From contig JAHDWK010000015.1 of NCBI GenBank assembly GCA_023382655.1, forward strand, positions 98,406 to 162,405: a stretch of 64,000 nt of DNA, written 5' to 3'. The translations under genes were made by a program, and so were the position numbers. The notes below the pieces were generated by a model. It was not told where the DNA came from. It saw only the letters and a program-made list of their open reading frames with translations, and made no database searches. Below, piece after piece: positions 50,402 to 59,719 of the stretch; position 1 is the first letter of the stretch; the number at the start of each line of letters is the position of its first letter. Source of the stretch: Anaerolineae bacterium (GTDB taxonomy: Bacteria > Chloroflexota > Anaerolineae > Promineifilales > Promineifilaceae).

Positions 50402-50448
50402 GCGGATAACCGACCATCGGGTCACGGGTCACGAATTACGGATTACGT
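50400..50448. repeat. GGATTACG-type oligomer (family A)
   Basis: GCGGATAACCGACCATCGGG and CACGAATTACGGATTACG fill the gap between the convergent XdhC-like gene and the response regulator. Confidence 0.65.
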
Positions 50449-50450
50449 TT

Positions 50451-51110
50451 CTAATCTTCTAGCCCAATCAACCCCTCTTTAATGGCGTATTTCACCAGGT
50501 CTACGCGGCTGTGCAGGTTGAGTTTGCGCATGATGTTTTCGCGGTGGCGGTCTACCGTTTTGGCGCTGATCACCAGTTTGTCGGCGATTTCCGGGTTGGT
50601 CAGCCCTTCGGCGATGAGGGTGAGGACTTCTTGTTCGCGGGGAGTGAGTTCTTCAGCGGGTGGGGTGTCGGCGGCGGTGGGGTGGCCCAGGTAGTTTTGT
50701 ACCAGTCGGGTGGCTAATGAGGGGTAGAGAAAAACCTGCCCCTGGCTGACGGTGCGGATGGCGCTGACCAGTTCGTCCGGGGCGGCGCGTTTGGGCACAT
50801 AACCGGAAGCGCCGGCGCGCAGCATTTCAAAGAAGTATTGGTCGTCTTCGTGCATGGTCAGGGCGAGTACGGCCGTACCCGCCGACATCTTCTTGATCTC
50901 TTTCGTGGCTTCAATCCCGTTCATGTCCGGCATTTGAATATCCATCAACACCACATCAGGCCGGTGCAGCCGTACCTGGTGTATGGCCTCCGTGCCTGAT
51001 TCGGCTTCACCGATGATGCGCATATCCGGTTGGGCTTGCAGCAGCATCCGTAAGCCGGAACGCACCACGGCGTGGTCATCTACGAGGAGGAGGCGGATGG
51101 GAGTGGTCAT
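50451..51110 (-). CDS. NarL/LuxR-family response regulator
   Basis: A 219-residue regulator: receiver (DDHAVVRSG; phosphoacceptor Asp in VVLMDIQMPDMNGI, about residue 55; Lys in YVPKRA) and a classical LuxR helix-turn-helix (LTPREQEVLTLIAEGLTNPEIA; SAKTVDRHRENIMRKL). ATG 51110 directly follows the stop of the histidine kinase upstream, so the two are coupled. Placed at the end of the cox cluster, the pair is a candidate CO or redox control system for it. Confidence 0.92.
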   Translation of the reverse strand: MTTPIRLLLVDDHAVVRSGLRMLLQAQPDMRIIGEAESGTEAIHQVRLHRPDVVLMDIQMPDMNGIEATKEIKKMSAGTAVLALTMHEDDQYFFEMLRAGASGYVPKRAAPDELVSAIRTVSQGQVFLYPSLATRLVQNYLGHPTAADTPPAEELTPREQEVLTLIAEGLTNPEIADKLVISAKTVDRHRENIMRKLNLHSRVDLVKYAIKEGLIGLED

Positions 51111-51111
51111 T

Positions 51112-53265
51112 TTATCGTAATCCGTAATCGGTAATCGGTAATCGGCTGTCGGCTGACCGATCACCGTTTACCGATAACCGATTACCTTCTTCCGGCAGGG
51201 GGATACTCACGTCAACGGCCGTGCCCTGACCGGGTGTAGAGCTAATCTGGCAACTGCCGCCGACGAGGGCGACCCGTTCCTGGATGCCCAGCAAACCCCA
51301 GGCGCGACGGGGGTGGATGGTGGCAAAAACCTCATCAGTGGGAAAGCCACGGCCGTCGTCTTTGATGTGAAGTTGTACCATCTCCGGGGCAAAGGTCAAC
51401 GTCACGGCCACATTTTCGGCAGCGGCATGTTTGGTGATGTTGGTCAATGCTTCCTGGGCAATGCGGAAGACAATGGTTTCCATGTCGGGCGGCAGGCGGC
51501 GGGCACGGCCGTGAACGGTTAATTTGGCATTGACGCCGCTGTGCGTTTGGAAGGTTTGCACCTGGTTTTGCAGGGCAGGCACCAGACCCAGGTCGTCCAG
51601 GAGGGACGGCCGTAAATCCCGAATCAAATCGCGTAAGTCAATAAGCGCCTGCGTACTCATTTGTTTCAATTCTACCAGTTGTTGCGCCGCCAGGGTGGGA
51701 TTGCTTTTCACCGTTTCGGACACGGCGGCAAAACCCAGCCCCAATGCCGTCAGCGCCTGTCCCGCGCCATCGTGCAGGTCACGGGCGATGCGCTGCCGCT
51801 CCCGCTCTTGCACGGAGACGACCTGGTGCAGCAATTCGCCGCGCAGCGCTTCTCGCGCCTGGCTTTCTTCGTAGCGGGTGGCGTTTTCAATGGCGATGCT
51901 GAGCAGCCCGGCGACGGTTCCCAGTAGGGAGAGATCGCGCCCGGTGAGCGCCGTTACCTCTGGCTGGATGTGCAGCACCAGGCTGCCAATCACCCGGTCT
52001 TGCACTGACAACGGCCAGCCGATGGCGCTCTCGCCGTTGATGGCCAGGATGGTGTCGTTCTGGGGCAAGGTGTTCTGGGGTAGGGGGATCAGGAGATCAC
52101 CATTGGCGCAGATGGGCACGGCCGTCGCCTCAATTTCGCGGGTAATGGCGCGGGCCTGCACGCAGGGCTGGTTGGCCTGGCAGTCCAGGTGGCCGGGGCA
52201 GGCCGCACATTCCAATGGGCGACCCGGATTTTGGCGCAGCACGATAATGCCCCGGGCAAACCGGGGCAGGCTGGCGCTAATCTGGTTGATGGCCTGGGCC
52301 AGCAGGCTCTTTTTGTCCAGGGTGGCCGCCAGGGTACGGGAGAGGGTGAAGAGGAGGGTGAGGTCTTGTACGGCCGTTTGTAATTCCTGGTTCAGCAATT
52401 CCATTTCCTGGCGCGATTTTTCCTGCACCGCCAGTGCCTGGCGCTGCGCCGCCAGCCGTTCCTCGTTGGCCCGCACCAGATTGCGCTGCCGCTCGGTCTC
52501 AAAGGCTCGCAGCGCCCGGATGATGAAAATGGCGACCAGGGTGGCCATAATGGCTCGGAACAACTGCACCGGGATGCCAAACCATTGCAGAAATAAATCG
52601 CTATTTATCACATTGGCCGGAAAGAAAAAGCTGGGCGCGGTAAAAATCTGCCCTACCAGTCCGTACAACACCAATGCTAACGCTGCCCGGAGCAAGTCGC
52701 GGCTAGTTTCATGCAGATCATTGGCGCGAAAGGTGCGTTGTTCCAGCACAATGGCCCAGGCAGCCAGCACCGCGCCGGGAATGCCCAGGGTGTAGCGGGA
52801 GAGGACGTCTACGGCCGTTAACAACTCCTCGCGCGCCGGTTGGTAGAGCCATTGGGTGATGAGGACGCTGACGAGCCAGACGGCCGTGAGCGTCCCCGCC
52901 GCCGCATAAGCCAGCAGCCGCTCGCGCTTGTAATTCTCGCGGGTGGCAAATATCAACTGCACGCCAAAAATGACCAGGCAAATGAAGGAGATGACCAGAT
53001 GTCCTAGCCGCAGTTCGTTGGAGAGCAGCCAGGCGGGAATATCGGTGGCCCCGGCGGCGCCTAGCCGTTGGAACATTTCAAACCATTCATGTAGGCCGTG
53101 CAAAATGCCAAATGCCGCCAGAAAACCCAGGGCGCGCGCCAATCGCAGCGTGGACGCCCGCCGCGACTCCAGCCAGACGATCAGCCCCAGGCAGAAAAAC
53201 GCCAGGCCGTAGAAGAAGTACACAACGATAATGTTGTGTTGGAAGAAGGAAGTGATGGTGTGCAT
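51112..53265 (-). CDS. Membrane sensor histidine kinase with seven-helix N-terminus and Cys-rich GAF domain
   Basis: A 717-residue kinase. About seven helices (15-255) include GILHGLHEWFEMF. A coiled coil leads to a GAF domain (about 300-475) with four cysteines, C353, C356, C362 and C368 (CAACPGHLDCQANQPC). Then come HisKA_3 (His in RQRIARDLHDG) and HATPase (DDGRGFP; WGLLGIQERVALVGG). The cysteine set could hold an Fe-S cluster or metal, as in oxygen-sensing NreB. The last 25 or so residues are encoded by TAATCGG repeat DNA. ATG 53265 is preferred to TTG 53280. Confidence 0.88.
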   Translation of the reverse strand: MHTITSFFQHNIIVVYFFYGLAFFCLGLIVWLESRRASTLRLARALGFLAAFGILHGLHEWFEMFQRLGAAGATDIPAWLLSNELRLGHLVISFICLVIFGVQLIFATRENYKRERLLAYAAAGTLTAVWLVSVLITQWLYQPAREELLTAVDVLSRYTLGIPGAVLAAWAIVLEQRTFRANDLHETSRDLLRAALALVLYGLVGQIFTAPSFFFPANVINSDLFLQWFGIPVQLFRAIMATLVAIFIIRALRAFETERQRNLVRANEERLAAQRQALAVQEKSRQEMELLNQELQTAVQDLTLLFTLSRTLAATLDKKSLLAQAINQISASLPRFARGIIVLRQNPGRPLECAACPGHLDCQANQPCVQARAITREIEATAVPICANGDLLIPLPQNTLPQNDTILAINGESAIGWPLSVQDRVIGSLVLHIQPEVTALTGRDLSLLGTVAGLLSIAIENATRYEESQAREALRGELLHQVVSVQERERQRIARDLHDGAGQALTALGLGFAAVSETVKSNPTLAAQQLVELKQMSTQALIDLRDLIRDLRPSLLDDLGLVPALQNQVQTFQTHSGVNAKLTVHGRARRLPPDMETIVFRIAQEALTNITKHAAAENVAVTLTFAPEMVQLHIKDDGRGFPTDEVFATIHPRRAWGLLGIQERVALVGGSCQISSTPGQGTAVDVSIPLPEEGNRLSVNGDRSADSRLPITDYGLR
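51113..51187. repeat. TAATCGG oligomer (family A) forming a kinase C-terminus
   Basis: GTAATCCGTAATCGGTAATC and GATCACCGTTTACCGATAACC units. On the minus strand they are read as the end of the kinase, which stops just before the regulator ATG. Elsewhere the same units are non-coding. Confidence 0.8.
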
Positions 53266-53280
53266 ACGGCCGTCATCCAA

Positions 53281-53335
53281 AATCCGTAATCGGTAATCCG
53301 TAATCGGTAATCCGAAGTCCGATAACTGATTACCA
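53281..53335. repeat. TAATCCG/TAATCGG tandem (family A)
   Basis: About six alternating units of AATCCGT and AATCGGT in direct array lie between the divergent kinase and trpB genes. Confidence 0.8.
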
Positions 53336-53397
53336 ATTCCTATTCACGATAGGTTCTTTTGCCGGATGGTGACAGTTGGCATTGGCACAAATTAGAG

Positions 53398-53475
53398 GTG
53401 AGGATTGTCACCTTTTGGATGGTGTGGTTATGGGGCAAAATCCAAAAGAAGTTGCGGCAAAAATTGTTGTTATAA
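53398..53475 (+). other. Trp-rich mini-ORF upstream of trpB (possible leader peptide, weak)
   Basis: GTG 53398 to TAA 53475 encodes 25 residues with three Trp codons close together (FWMVWLWGK). This would suit a tryptophan leader peptide. No terminator hairpin with a U-tract follows, and the best promoter element (TATAAT, 53471) lies at its end, so the idea is only a candidate. Confidence 0.25.
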
Positions 53476-53476
53476 T
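53468..53476 (+). promoter_or_regulatory. Extended -10 promoter element for trpB
   Basis: TGTTATAAT has the extended TGn-TATAAT form. The start would be near 53483, giving a leader of about 26 bases. No good -35 is seen. The same TGTTATAAT occurs on the minus strand before glyQS. Confidence 0.5.
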
Positions 53477-53508
53477 CACTGGCAACCTGATGGATGAAGG
53501 ATGGGACC

Positions 53509-54714
53509 ATGCAGCTACCGAAAATTGATGTACCGGATGAACGAGGCAAGTTTGGCATTTACGGCGGTCAGTTTGTACCGGAAACGCTCATGCCGGCGCT
53601 GGCGGAACTGATGGATGCTTATGAACAGGCGCGTACCGACCCGGCCTTTTTAGCGGAGTTTGATTACCTGCTCAAGACGTATGTGGGACGGCCGTCGCCC
53701 CTCAGCCACGCCCGCCGTCTCTCTCAATCTCTGGGCGGCGCGCAAATCTACCTCAAGCGGGAAGACCTTAACCACAGCGGCGCGCATAAAATCAACAATG
53801 CCCTGGGGCAGGCCTTGCTCGCCAAACGTATGGGCAAACAGCGCATTGTTGCCGAAACCGGCGCGGGGCAGCATGGTGTCGGCTCGGCCACCGCTTGCGC
53901 CCTGTTGGGGCTGGAATGTATTGTCTACATGGGCGAAGTGGACATTGCCCGGCAGCAGCCGAACGTGGCCCGCATGAAGCTGTTGGGCGCGGAAGTGCAC
54001 CCCGTGAACAGTGGCAGCCGTACCCTCAAAGATGCCATCAACGAAGCTATCCGTGATTGGGTGACCAATGTAGACGGCACCCATTACTTGCTCGGTTCGG
54101 TGCTGGGGCCGCACCCGTACCCGATGATGGTGCGCGACTTCCAGAGCGTGATTGGTTTGGAGGCGAGAGAACAGATTTTGACGGCCGTTGGCCGTTTGCC
54201 AGATATGGTCATCGCCTGTGTGGGTGGCGGCAGCAATGCCCTGGGCATCTTCCACGCTTTCCGAGACGATGAAAGTGTGCAACTCATGGGCGTGGAAGCA
54301 GGGGGGGAAGGAGTTGCCAGCGGCAAACACGCGGCCCGTTTTGCCGACCTGAATGTGGCCCGCGTGGGGGTGCTACATGGGACGAAGAGCTACGTGATGC
54401 AGACGCCGGACGGTCAGATTATGGAGACACACAGCATCAGCGCCGGGTTGGATTACCCCAGCGTGGGGCCAGAACATGCCCTGCTGCGCGATCAGGAACG
54501 CGCCGGTTATACCTATGCTACCGATGAAGAGGCGTTGGCAGCGTTCCAAACCCTGTGCAAATTGGAAGGGATCATCCCGGCGTTGGAAAGCAGCCACGCC
54601 GTTGCGGAAGTCATTAAACAGGCGCCCCGGATGCGGCCCGATCAAATCATCATCGTCAACCTGAGCGGACGCGGGGATAAGGATTTGGACACGGTGTTGG
54701 CGGCGTTAGGGTGA
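53509..54714 (+). CDS. trpB: Tryptophan synthase beta chain
   Basis: PLP enzyme that condenses indole with serine to tryptophan. The 401 residues begin PDERGKFGIYGGQFVPETLMPAL. The PLP lysine is in KREDLNHSGAHKINN (about 80-94), and there follow AETGAGQHGVGSA, CVGGGSNALGIF and the C-terminal NLSGRGDKD. It is a TrpB1-type chain that normally needs TrpA, but no trpA is adjacent. ATG 53509 with AAGGA seven bases upstream is preferred to ATG 53494. Confidence 0.97.
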   Translation: MQLPKIDVPDERGKFGIYGGQFVPETLMPALAELMDAYEQARTDPAFLAEFDYLLKTYVGRPSPLSHARRLSQSLGGAQIYLKREDLNHSGAHKINNALGQALLAKRMGKQRIVAETGAGQHGVGSATACALLGLECIVYMGEVDIARQQPNVARMKLLGAEVHPVNSGSRTLKDAINEAIRDWVTNVDGTHYLLGSVLGPHPYPMMVRDFQSVIGLEAREQILTAVGRLPDMVIACVGGGSNALGIFHAFRDDESVQLMGVEAGGEGVASGKHAARFADLNVARVGVLHGTKSYVMQTPDGQIMETHSISAGLDYPSVGPEHALLRDQERAGYTYATDEEALAAFQTLCKLEGIIPALESSHAVAEVIKQAPRMRPDQIIIVNLSGRGDKDLDTVLAALG

Positions 54715-54939
54715 TGAGGTGATAAGGTGAGGGGGGATCTTTCAATCTCCCATCTCCATCTCCAATTACCGATAACCGCCGACCGATTACCGGGGAATAC
54801 GGCCGTACAGACTCCGTGAATAATCCGGTACAACGTACCCCTCAAACCAAATACCTATGGGCATCTGGGTGGTTTCCGATTAAGGTGTGATCAATCTCTT
54901 TAATCTGGCGCTCTATGGGGCCGTGTTGGCCCAATTGGT

Positions 54940-57339
54940 ATGAAAGATTCCAAGCCCACGCTCAGTCTCCGTCTGAAACTGTTTGGGGCCTTTGCTTTGG
55001 TGGCACTGGCGCCTTTGTTGTTTCTGGCGGTGGTCAATGGCCGTAGCGTTCGTGATGCTCTCATTCAAGACGCGAATCGGGCGTTGTTCATCCTGGCCAC
55101 CGAAGTCGCCATGCGTCTGGACGAACTGATTGAAATCACACAATATGAACTGGCTATCGAGTCACGGCTGCCGGTGGTGAAAGCTTATTTTGTTTTGCCG
55201 CCAGATAACCGCCCTGGTAGCCAGGCAGAACAGGATTTGTTGTCCACTCTGATGGAGTTAGCCAGCAAAACTCCCTCGGTGCGCTCGGTGGGCATATTAA
55301 ATGTGGCCGGGGAGAATGTGCTGGATACAAATGCTGCCTATCAGGGGCAGTCAGAAGCGGATCGTGATTACTTCCGGCATTTCCAACAAACAGGTGACTC
55401 GCTCGCTTTTGTCTCGGCCGTGCAGTACATGGCCGATGATCAATCGCCCCTGTTGTTTTTTAGCATCCCCATCCTGGACGACGCCGGGCAAACGGTGGGT
55501 TACATGCGGGTGGGCTATGATACGGCCGTGTTGCAATCCATCGTCGCCGCCCAAAATGGGTTGGCCGGTGTTGGCTCTTTTGGTGTACTGTTTGATGAAT
55601 ACCACATCCCCCTGGCGCATGGCATGGTACCGGAGGTCAATTTCCTACCCATTACCCGGTTCACCCCAGCTGCAGAAACCACCCTGCAATCTGCTTACCG
55701 TCTGCCACCCTGGCTGCCGGACGAGTTTTATCTGATGCAGCAAGATGATCTGGCAGCCAACCTGAACCATGCTGCCGATACCCCCTTTTTTGCAGCGAAA
55801 GATGTGGTTAGCAACCCGGCGATCAATCAGGTAGCCGTGGCCCCTATGCAGAGCCAGCCCTGGGTGGTTGCTTTTTTCCAACCGCAAGAGGTTTTCCTGT
55901 CGCCAGTAGAAGCGCATGTGCGGCAGACAGCTTTAATGGTGAGTGTGATTGCCGGCACATCGGTGCTGGCGGCCTATATTTTTGGCGCTTTGTTGGTCCG
56001 CCCCATTCAATCGCTAACCCAAACCGTGACCGTCTTTACCGAAGGTGATCTGTTAGCCCGTTCAACCATCAACAGCCACGATGAAATTGGCGTCCTGGCG
56101 GCCCATTTTAATGAGATGGCCGAACGAGTGGGTATCTTATTTACCGGGTTGGAAAGCCGTACCCAGGCGTTGGAAGAAGAAGTAGCCGAACGGAAAAAAA
56201 CCGAAGACCACTTACGCCAACAGCGTCGCTTTTTGCGCCAGGTGATGGACGTTAACCCCAGTTTTATTTTTGCTAAGGACAGAGACGGCCGTTTTGTTTT
56301 GGTCAATCAGGCTTTTGCCGATGTCTACGGCACCACCATTCCCCGCATGTTGGGTAAAACCGACGCCGACTTCAATCCCGACCCCGTCAAAGTAAAACAG
56401 TTCCGGCGCGATGACTTGCAGGTGTTTACCTCTGGCGAAGAACTCTTTATCCCCGAACAACTTACCGTTACTGTCGCCAACCAGGAGCGGTGGTGGCAAA
56501 CTATCAAACGTCCCATTCGCGCCGAGGACGGTGCCGTCACCGAGGTTCTCACCATCGTCACCGAAATCACCGAGCGCAAACAGGCCGAAGAAGCGCTGCG
56601 CCTGGCTCGTGATCGCGCCCTGGAAGCCAGCCGCGTCAAATCGGAAATACTTTCCAAAGCCCACCATGAACTACAAACCCCTCTCGGCGCAATTTTGGGG
56701 TATGCCGAAATGGTTGAAATCGGCTATTTCGGGGAAATCAGTGAGCGACAAAGAGAGATTCTACAAAAAATCATTAACCGCACCAACCACCTGACCGCTC
56801 TGGTGCAGGATTTGTTGGCTCAGGCCAACCTGGAAGCGCGGAAAATTGCCGCTAACCAGACCATTGTCCTGCCGGAGGAACTGCTCGCCGACATGCACCG
56901 GACAATGGACGCCAAAGCAGCCGCCAAAGGACTCACCCTCACCAGCGAACTCGGCGAAGAATTTCCCGGTTTGCTCATCAGCGATCCCAAACGATTGCAA
57001 AGAATCTTGTCCAATCTGGTGAGCAATGGCATCAAGTTCACAGAACAGGGGAGAGTACATGTGCGGCTGTATCAGCCAGATGCAACTACCTGGGTGATTG
57101 AGGTCTCGGATACCGGCCCCGGTATACCCAAAGAAGCTCATTCCTATATCTTTGAACCGTTCCGCCAGGTAGATGGTTCGATTACCCGCACACACCAGGG
57201 GTTTGGCCTGGGATTATCATTGGTAAAGGAATTGGCGCTCTCCTTAGAAGGGGACGTATGGTTAAAAAGTGAAGAGGGTAAAGGCAGCATATTTACAGTT
57301 ATCTTGCCTTACACCCCAGTCACGGAGGTAGTATCGTGA
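54940..57339 (+). CDS. Cache-HAMP-PAS sensor histidine kinase
   Basis: A 799-residue membrane kinase. The first helix (about 12-32) is followed by an extracellular double-Cache-like sensor (about 35-325, with DRDYFRHFQQTGDSLAFVSAV). A second helix (about 328-350), HAMP (about 350-402), coiled coil and PAS domain (about 424-540, NPSFIFAKDRDGRFVLVNQAF) follow. The HisKA phosphoacceptor is H576 in AHHELQTPLGAILGY, and the HATPase has VSNGIKF, DTGPGIP and GFGLGLSLVKE. The external ligand is unknown. Its stop overlaps the following receiver gene by four bases. Confidence 0.92.
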   Translation: MKDSKPTLSLRLKLFGAFALVALAPLLFLAVVNGRSVRDALIQDANRALFILATEVAMRLDELIEITQYELAIESRLPVVKAYFVLPPDNRPGSQAEQDLLSTLMELASKTPSVRSVGILNVAGENVLDTNAAYQGQSEADRDYFRHFQQTGDSLAFVSAVQYMADDQSPLLFFSIPILDDAGQTVGYMRVGYDTAVLQSIVAAQNGLAGVGSFGVLFDEYHIPLAHGMVPEVNFLPITRFTPAAETTLQSAYRLPPWLPDEFYLMQQDDLAANLNHAADTPFFAAKDVVSNPAINQVAVAPMQSQPWVVAFFQPQEVFLSPVEAHVRQTALMVSVIAGTSVLAAYIFGALLVRPIQSLTQTVTVFTEGDLLARSTINSHDEIGVLAAHFNEMAERVGILFTGLESRTQALEEEVAERKKTEDHLRQQRRFLRQVMDVNPSFIFAKDRDGRFVLVNQAFADVYGTTIPRMLGKTDADFNPDPVKVKQFRRDDLQVFTSGEELFIPEQLTVTVANQERWWQTIKRPIRAEDGAVTEVLTIVTEITERKQAEEALRLARDRALEASRVKSEILSKAHHELQTPLGAILGYAEMVEIGYFGEISERQREILQKIINRTNHLTALVQDLLAQANLEARKIAANQTIVLPEELLADMHRTMDAKAAAKGLTLTSELGEEFPGLLISDPKRLQRILSNLVSNGIKFTEQGRVHVRLYQPDATTWVIEVSDTGPGIPKEAHSYIFEPFRQVDGSITRTHQGFGLGLSLVKELALSLEGDVWLKSEEGKGSIFTVILPYTPVTEVVS

Positions 57340-57698
57340 ATCCACTCGCATTTATCATAGAAGACGACGAAGATATGGGCACCATTTTTGCTGCTGCTAT
57401 GCGACAGGCCGGTTTTGAAACGGAGGTCATCGCCGATGGGCAAATGGCGCTGGAGCGGTTAGAGCAGGTGACGCCAGACATCGTGGTGTTGGATTTGCAT
57501 CTGCCTGGCATCTCCGGTCCCGATATATTGAAGCACATCCGCGCCAATGAACGGTTTAAGGAGGTAAAGGTGATTATTGCTACGGCCGATCCCCACCTGG
57601 CCGATACGCTGCGCAAAGACGTCTCTTTTGTCCTGGACAAACCGGTCAGTTTCCGCCAGTTGAGTGTTTTGTCATCCCGCTTACGTCCCGCAGTTTAG
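57336..57698 (+). CDS. Single-domain response regulator
   Basis: A 120-residue receiver: acidic DDED cluster, phosphoacceptor D53 in IVVLDLHLPGISG, Thr in IATAD and Lys in VLDKPVSF. No output domain. GTG 57336 overlaps the kinase stop (GTGA) with GGAGG upstream, so it is translationally coupled to the Cache kinase and is its likely target. Confidence 0.92.
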   Translation: MNPLAFIIEDDEDMGTIFAAAMRQAGFETEVIADGQMALERLEQVTPDIVVLDLHLPGISGPDILKHIRANERFKEVKVIIATADPHLADTLRKDVSFVLDKPVSFRQLSVLSSRLRPAV

Positions 57699-57702
57699 AA
57701 GT

Positions 57703-58248
57703 TCAGCTTCTTGTCATGCCTTCGGTCGTCGTAAGCAGGGAGGTTGGCTTTGCCGCCCCTGCTTGCGCCATTTTTTGGACGACGATGTGGTGAAACGGCC
57801 GTATCACATTAAAATAAACCGGCCCCGTCCAGCGGCGATACCGCACAATCGTTACCACGTCAAACCGGTTGTTATCGGCCAGCGGTGTCATCACCACCCC
57901 CAGATAGGCTGTCAGGTGTGATTCGTTGGCTTCAGCCACCCAATACCGATCTACCTCCGCCATTGTCACCGTGAAAAAGGCCGCCTTTTCGCCGGGTGTC
58001 ATGGGCACATCTTCGGGCCGCATATAAACTTGTGTCGGAATCCCCTGCTGTTTCATCCCCAACAAGCGCACAAACCCCCACCGAATCCGGTATAAGCTTT
58101 TGACCCAACCAGGGTAATAAGAGAACATACCGGCGATAAATTCCGGTAGAGAACAGGCGCCTGTTACTGTCTTCACATCCACATGATCCGCCCCCGACAT
58201 CAATGCTGTCAGTTCCGGCATTTCCGTGAAAATATATGCTTGCTTCAT
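57703..58248 (-). CDS. DUF2867 domain-containing protein
   Basis: A 181-residue protein of the DUF2867 family. Recognisable parts are ADHVDVKTVTG near the N-terminus, FSYYPGWVKSLYRIRWGFVRLLG, MTPGEKAAFFTV, the SHLTAYLGVVM strand and the C-terminal VRYRRWTGPVYFNVIRPFHHIVVQKM. The fold resembles polyketide-cyclase/SRPBCC proteins, but no function is established. ATG 58248 has AAGGAG seven bases upstream. It is convergent with the receiver gene, five bases away. Confidence 0.85.
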   Translation of the reverse strand: MKQAYIFTEMPELTALMSGADHVDVKTVTGACSLPEFIAGMFSYYPGWVKSLYRIRWGFVRLLGMKQQGIPTQVYMRPEDVPMTPGEKAAFFTVTMAEVDRYWVAEANESHLTAYLGVVMTPLADNNRFDVVTIVRYRRWTGPVYFNVIRPFHHIVVQKMAQAGAAKPTSLLTTTEGMTRS

Positions 58249-58321
58249 GGCCAAACTCCTTAAATTCTATTCACCAGCTTTGTGGTGATTTGTCTTGTGC
58301 CTGGAACTGATAATCGTGCCA

Positions 58322-59197
58322 TTAGAATACCTTTCCCCGCCCGCCCAACCGTTCTACATGCACCGGATCATAACAATCACCAAAGTGTGTTTTAGGCATG
58401 GTGGCTTTCTTTACCATGAGATGCTCATACTCCTCGTCGTCTACCATGGCCACAATGCGGGCAATGCTCGCTTCGCCATCCACAAAGCGCCAGGGAAAAC
58501 AACCCACCTGCACCCGCCGGTTCACCAACAAATCAATATCCCCACCTATACACTCCGCATGGATAATGCCTTTGTCAAACAACCACAGATGCATCATCTG
58601 GTACATTTCTTTGGTGAAATAGTCGGCCAACGGTTTGCCATATTTCTGCCGGAAATGACGGTCAGCGTCCTCTGCCTGCGCCGGCATCCATTCCCGGATT
58701 TTGGTATTCATGGGGTGGTCGGCGCTGCCACAGTCCACGCCAATCCACTTGATTTTGCGGTCAATGCACCACTGGGCAAAACGTGCATCTGGACCAGGGT
58801 GCATCACCATATAGCGCACCTCATTGCCATACGGCTGATCCCAACCAAAATGATGGTAGCCGGTGTGGATGATGAGAATATCGCCGTCACGCACCTCTAC
58901 CCGCGTCTCAATCATCTCTGGTGTATACACATCGTAATCGCCACAAATATCGCTGAGGTCTACAATGGCCGCTTCCCCCACCAGAAAATTAAAATCCAGT
59001 TGGGCAATGTCTTTACCCGGCGTGTAAAAATGGATTTCGCCGTCCAGATGTGTACCCACATGATTGCTGTGTGTCACCAACTGCCCATTAGCCCCATTGG
59101 GCGCCAACCGCTTGAAATACTTCACCTGCAACGGCTCATAAGTCGGCCACGCGGGGGTGCCAACGCCGAAAGGAATGGTAAGATCAATGAATTTCAT
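58322..59197 (-). CDS. Cyclase-family (kynurenine formamidase-like) metal-dependent hydrolase
   Basis: A 291-residue protein of the putative cyclase family. The start KFIDLTIPFGVGTPAWPTYEP and the metal-binding HSNHVGTHLDGEIHF (His/His/Asp) are characteristic. GDILIIHTGYHHFGWDQPYGNE and WIGVDCGSADHPMN follow. Members hydrolyse amides or lactones such as N-formylkynurenine or isatin; the substrate here is unknown, though trpB is 4 kb away. GGAGG precedes ATG 59197. Confidence 0.9.
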   Translation of the reverse strand: MKFIDLTIPFGVGTPAWPTYEPLQVKYFKRLAPNGANGQLVTHSNHVGTHLDGEIHFYTPGKDIAQLDFNFLVGEAAIVDLSDICGDYDVYTPEMIETRVEVRDGDILIIHTGYHHFGWDQPYGNEVRYMVMHPGPDARFAQWCIDRKIKWIGVDCGSADHPMNTKIREWMPAQAEDADRHFRQKYGKPLADYFTKEMYQMMHLWLFDKGIIHAECIGGDIDLLVNRRVQVGCFPWRFVDGEASIARIVAMVDDEEYEHLMVKKATMPKTHFGDCYDPVHVERLGGRGKVF

Positions 59198-59217
59198 GTG
59201 TAGCCTCCATTTCAAAT

Positions 59218-59670
59218 CTAAAAAGAGTCGAAGAACGAGCTGAATATGCCAAAAAAGACCAGATAACGGGCCAACTTGCCCAGTAGCACCCAAAACGTAA
59301 AGGCGCGTAAATCACAATGTAACGCCCCGGCGACAACGGTCAGCGGATCACCAATTACGGGGAGCCAGGTGAAAAGCAGCGAGTAAACGCCCCACTTCTG
59401 GAAATATCTTTGGGCCTGTGCCCACCGCTCTGGTTTGATGGAAATGTAGCGAGAGAATACAAAGTCGGTACCTTTTGCCCCTACGAAATAGTTGACCAGA
59501 TTACCCAGGAAACTGCCCGTCATGGCTACAATGATAACCAGCCAGAGGTTATAACCTAACGGGGGCATGGCCGTTACCACTAACTCGGAGGGGAAGGGAA
59601 AGATGGTTGAGGCGAGGAAGGTAATGACAAAAAGGCCCACATAACCCAGTTGCAGCGCAAGGTCAGTCAT
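59218..59670 (-). CDS. DedA/VTT-domain small membrane protein (YqaA-like)
   Basis: A 150-residue membrane protein with four helices. The region FPFPSELVVTAMPPLGYN (about 26-43), VAMTGSFLGNLVNYFVGAKG and a late GDPLTVVAGALHCDLRAFTFWVLLGKLARYL are typical of the short YqaA-type branch of the VTT/SNARE-associated family. Larger DedA relatives translocate undecaprenyl phosphate or affect membrane potential; this short branch has no known role. It starts 49 bases downstream of aroF, with which it may be cotranscribed. Confidence 0.88.
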   Translation of the reverse strand: MTDLALQLGYVGLFVITFLASTIFPFPSELVVTAMPPLGYNLWLVIIVAMTGSFLGNLVNYFVGAKGTDFVFSRYISIKPERWAQAQRYFQKWGVYSLLFTWLPVIGDPLTVVAGALHCDLRAFTFWVLLGKLARYLVFFGIFSSFFDSF

Positions 59671-59719
59671 AGAAGAATTTTGCCCCTGCTTTGGTGATTG
59701 TCAATTGGTCAATTAGTTG

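Noticed and set aside
53340..53558. Minus-strand 72-codon frame upstream of trpB
   Set aside because: It overlaps the trpB start and promoter region, has no homology features and reads through repeat-derived sequence.
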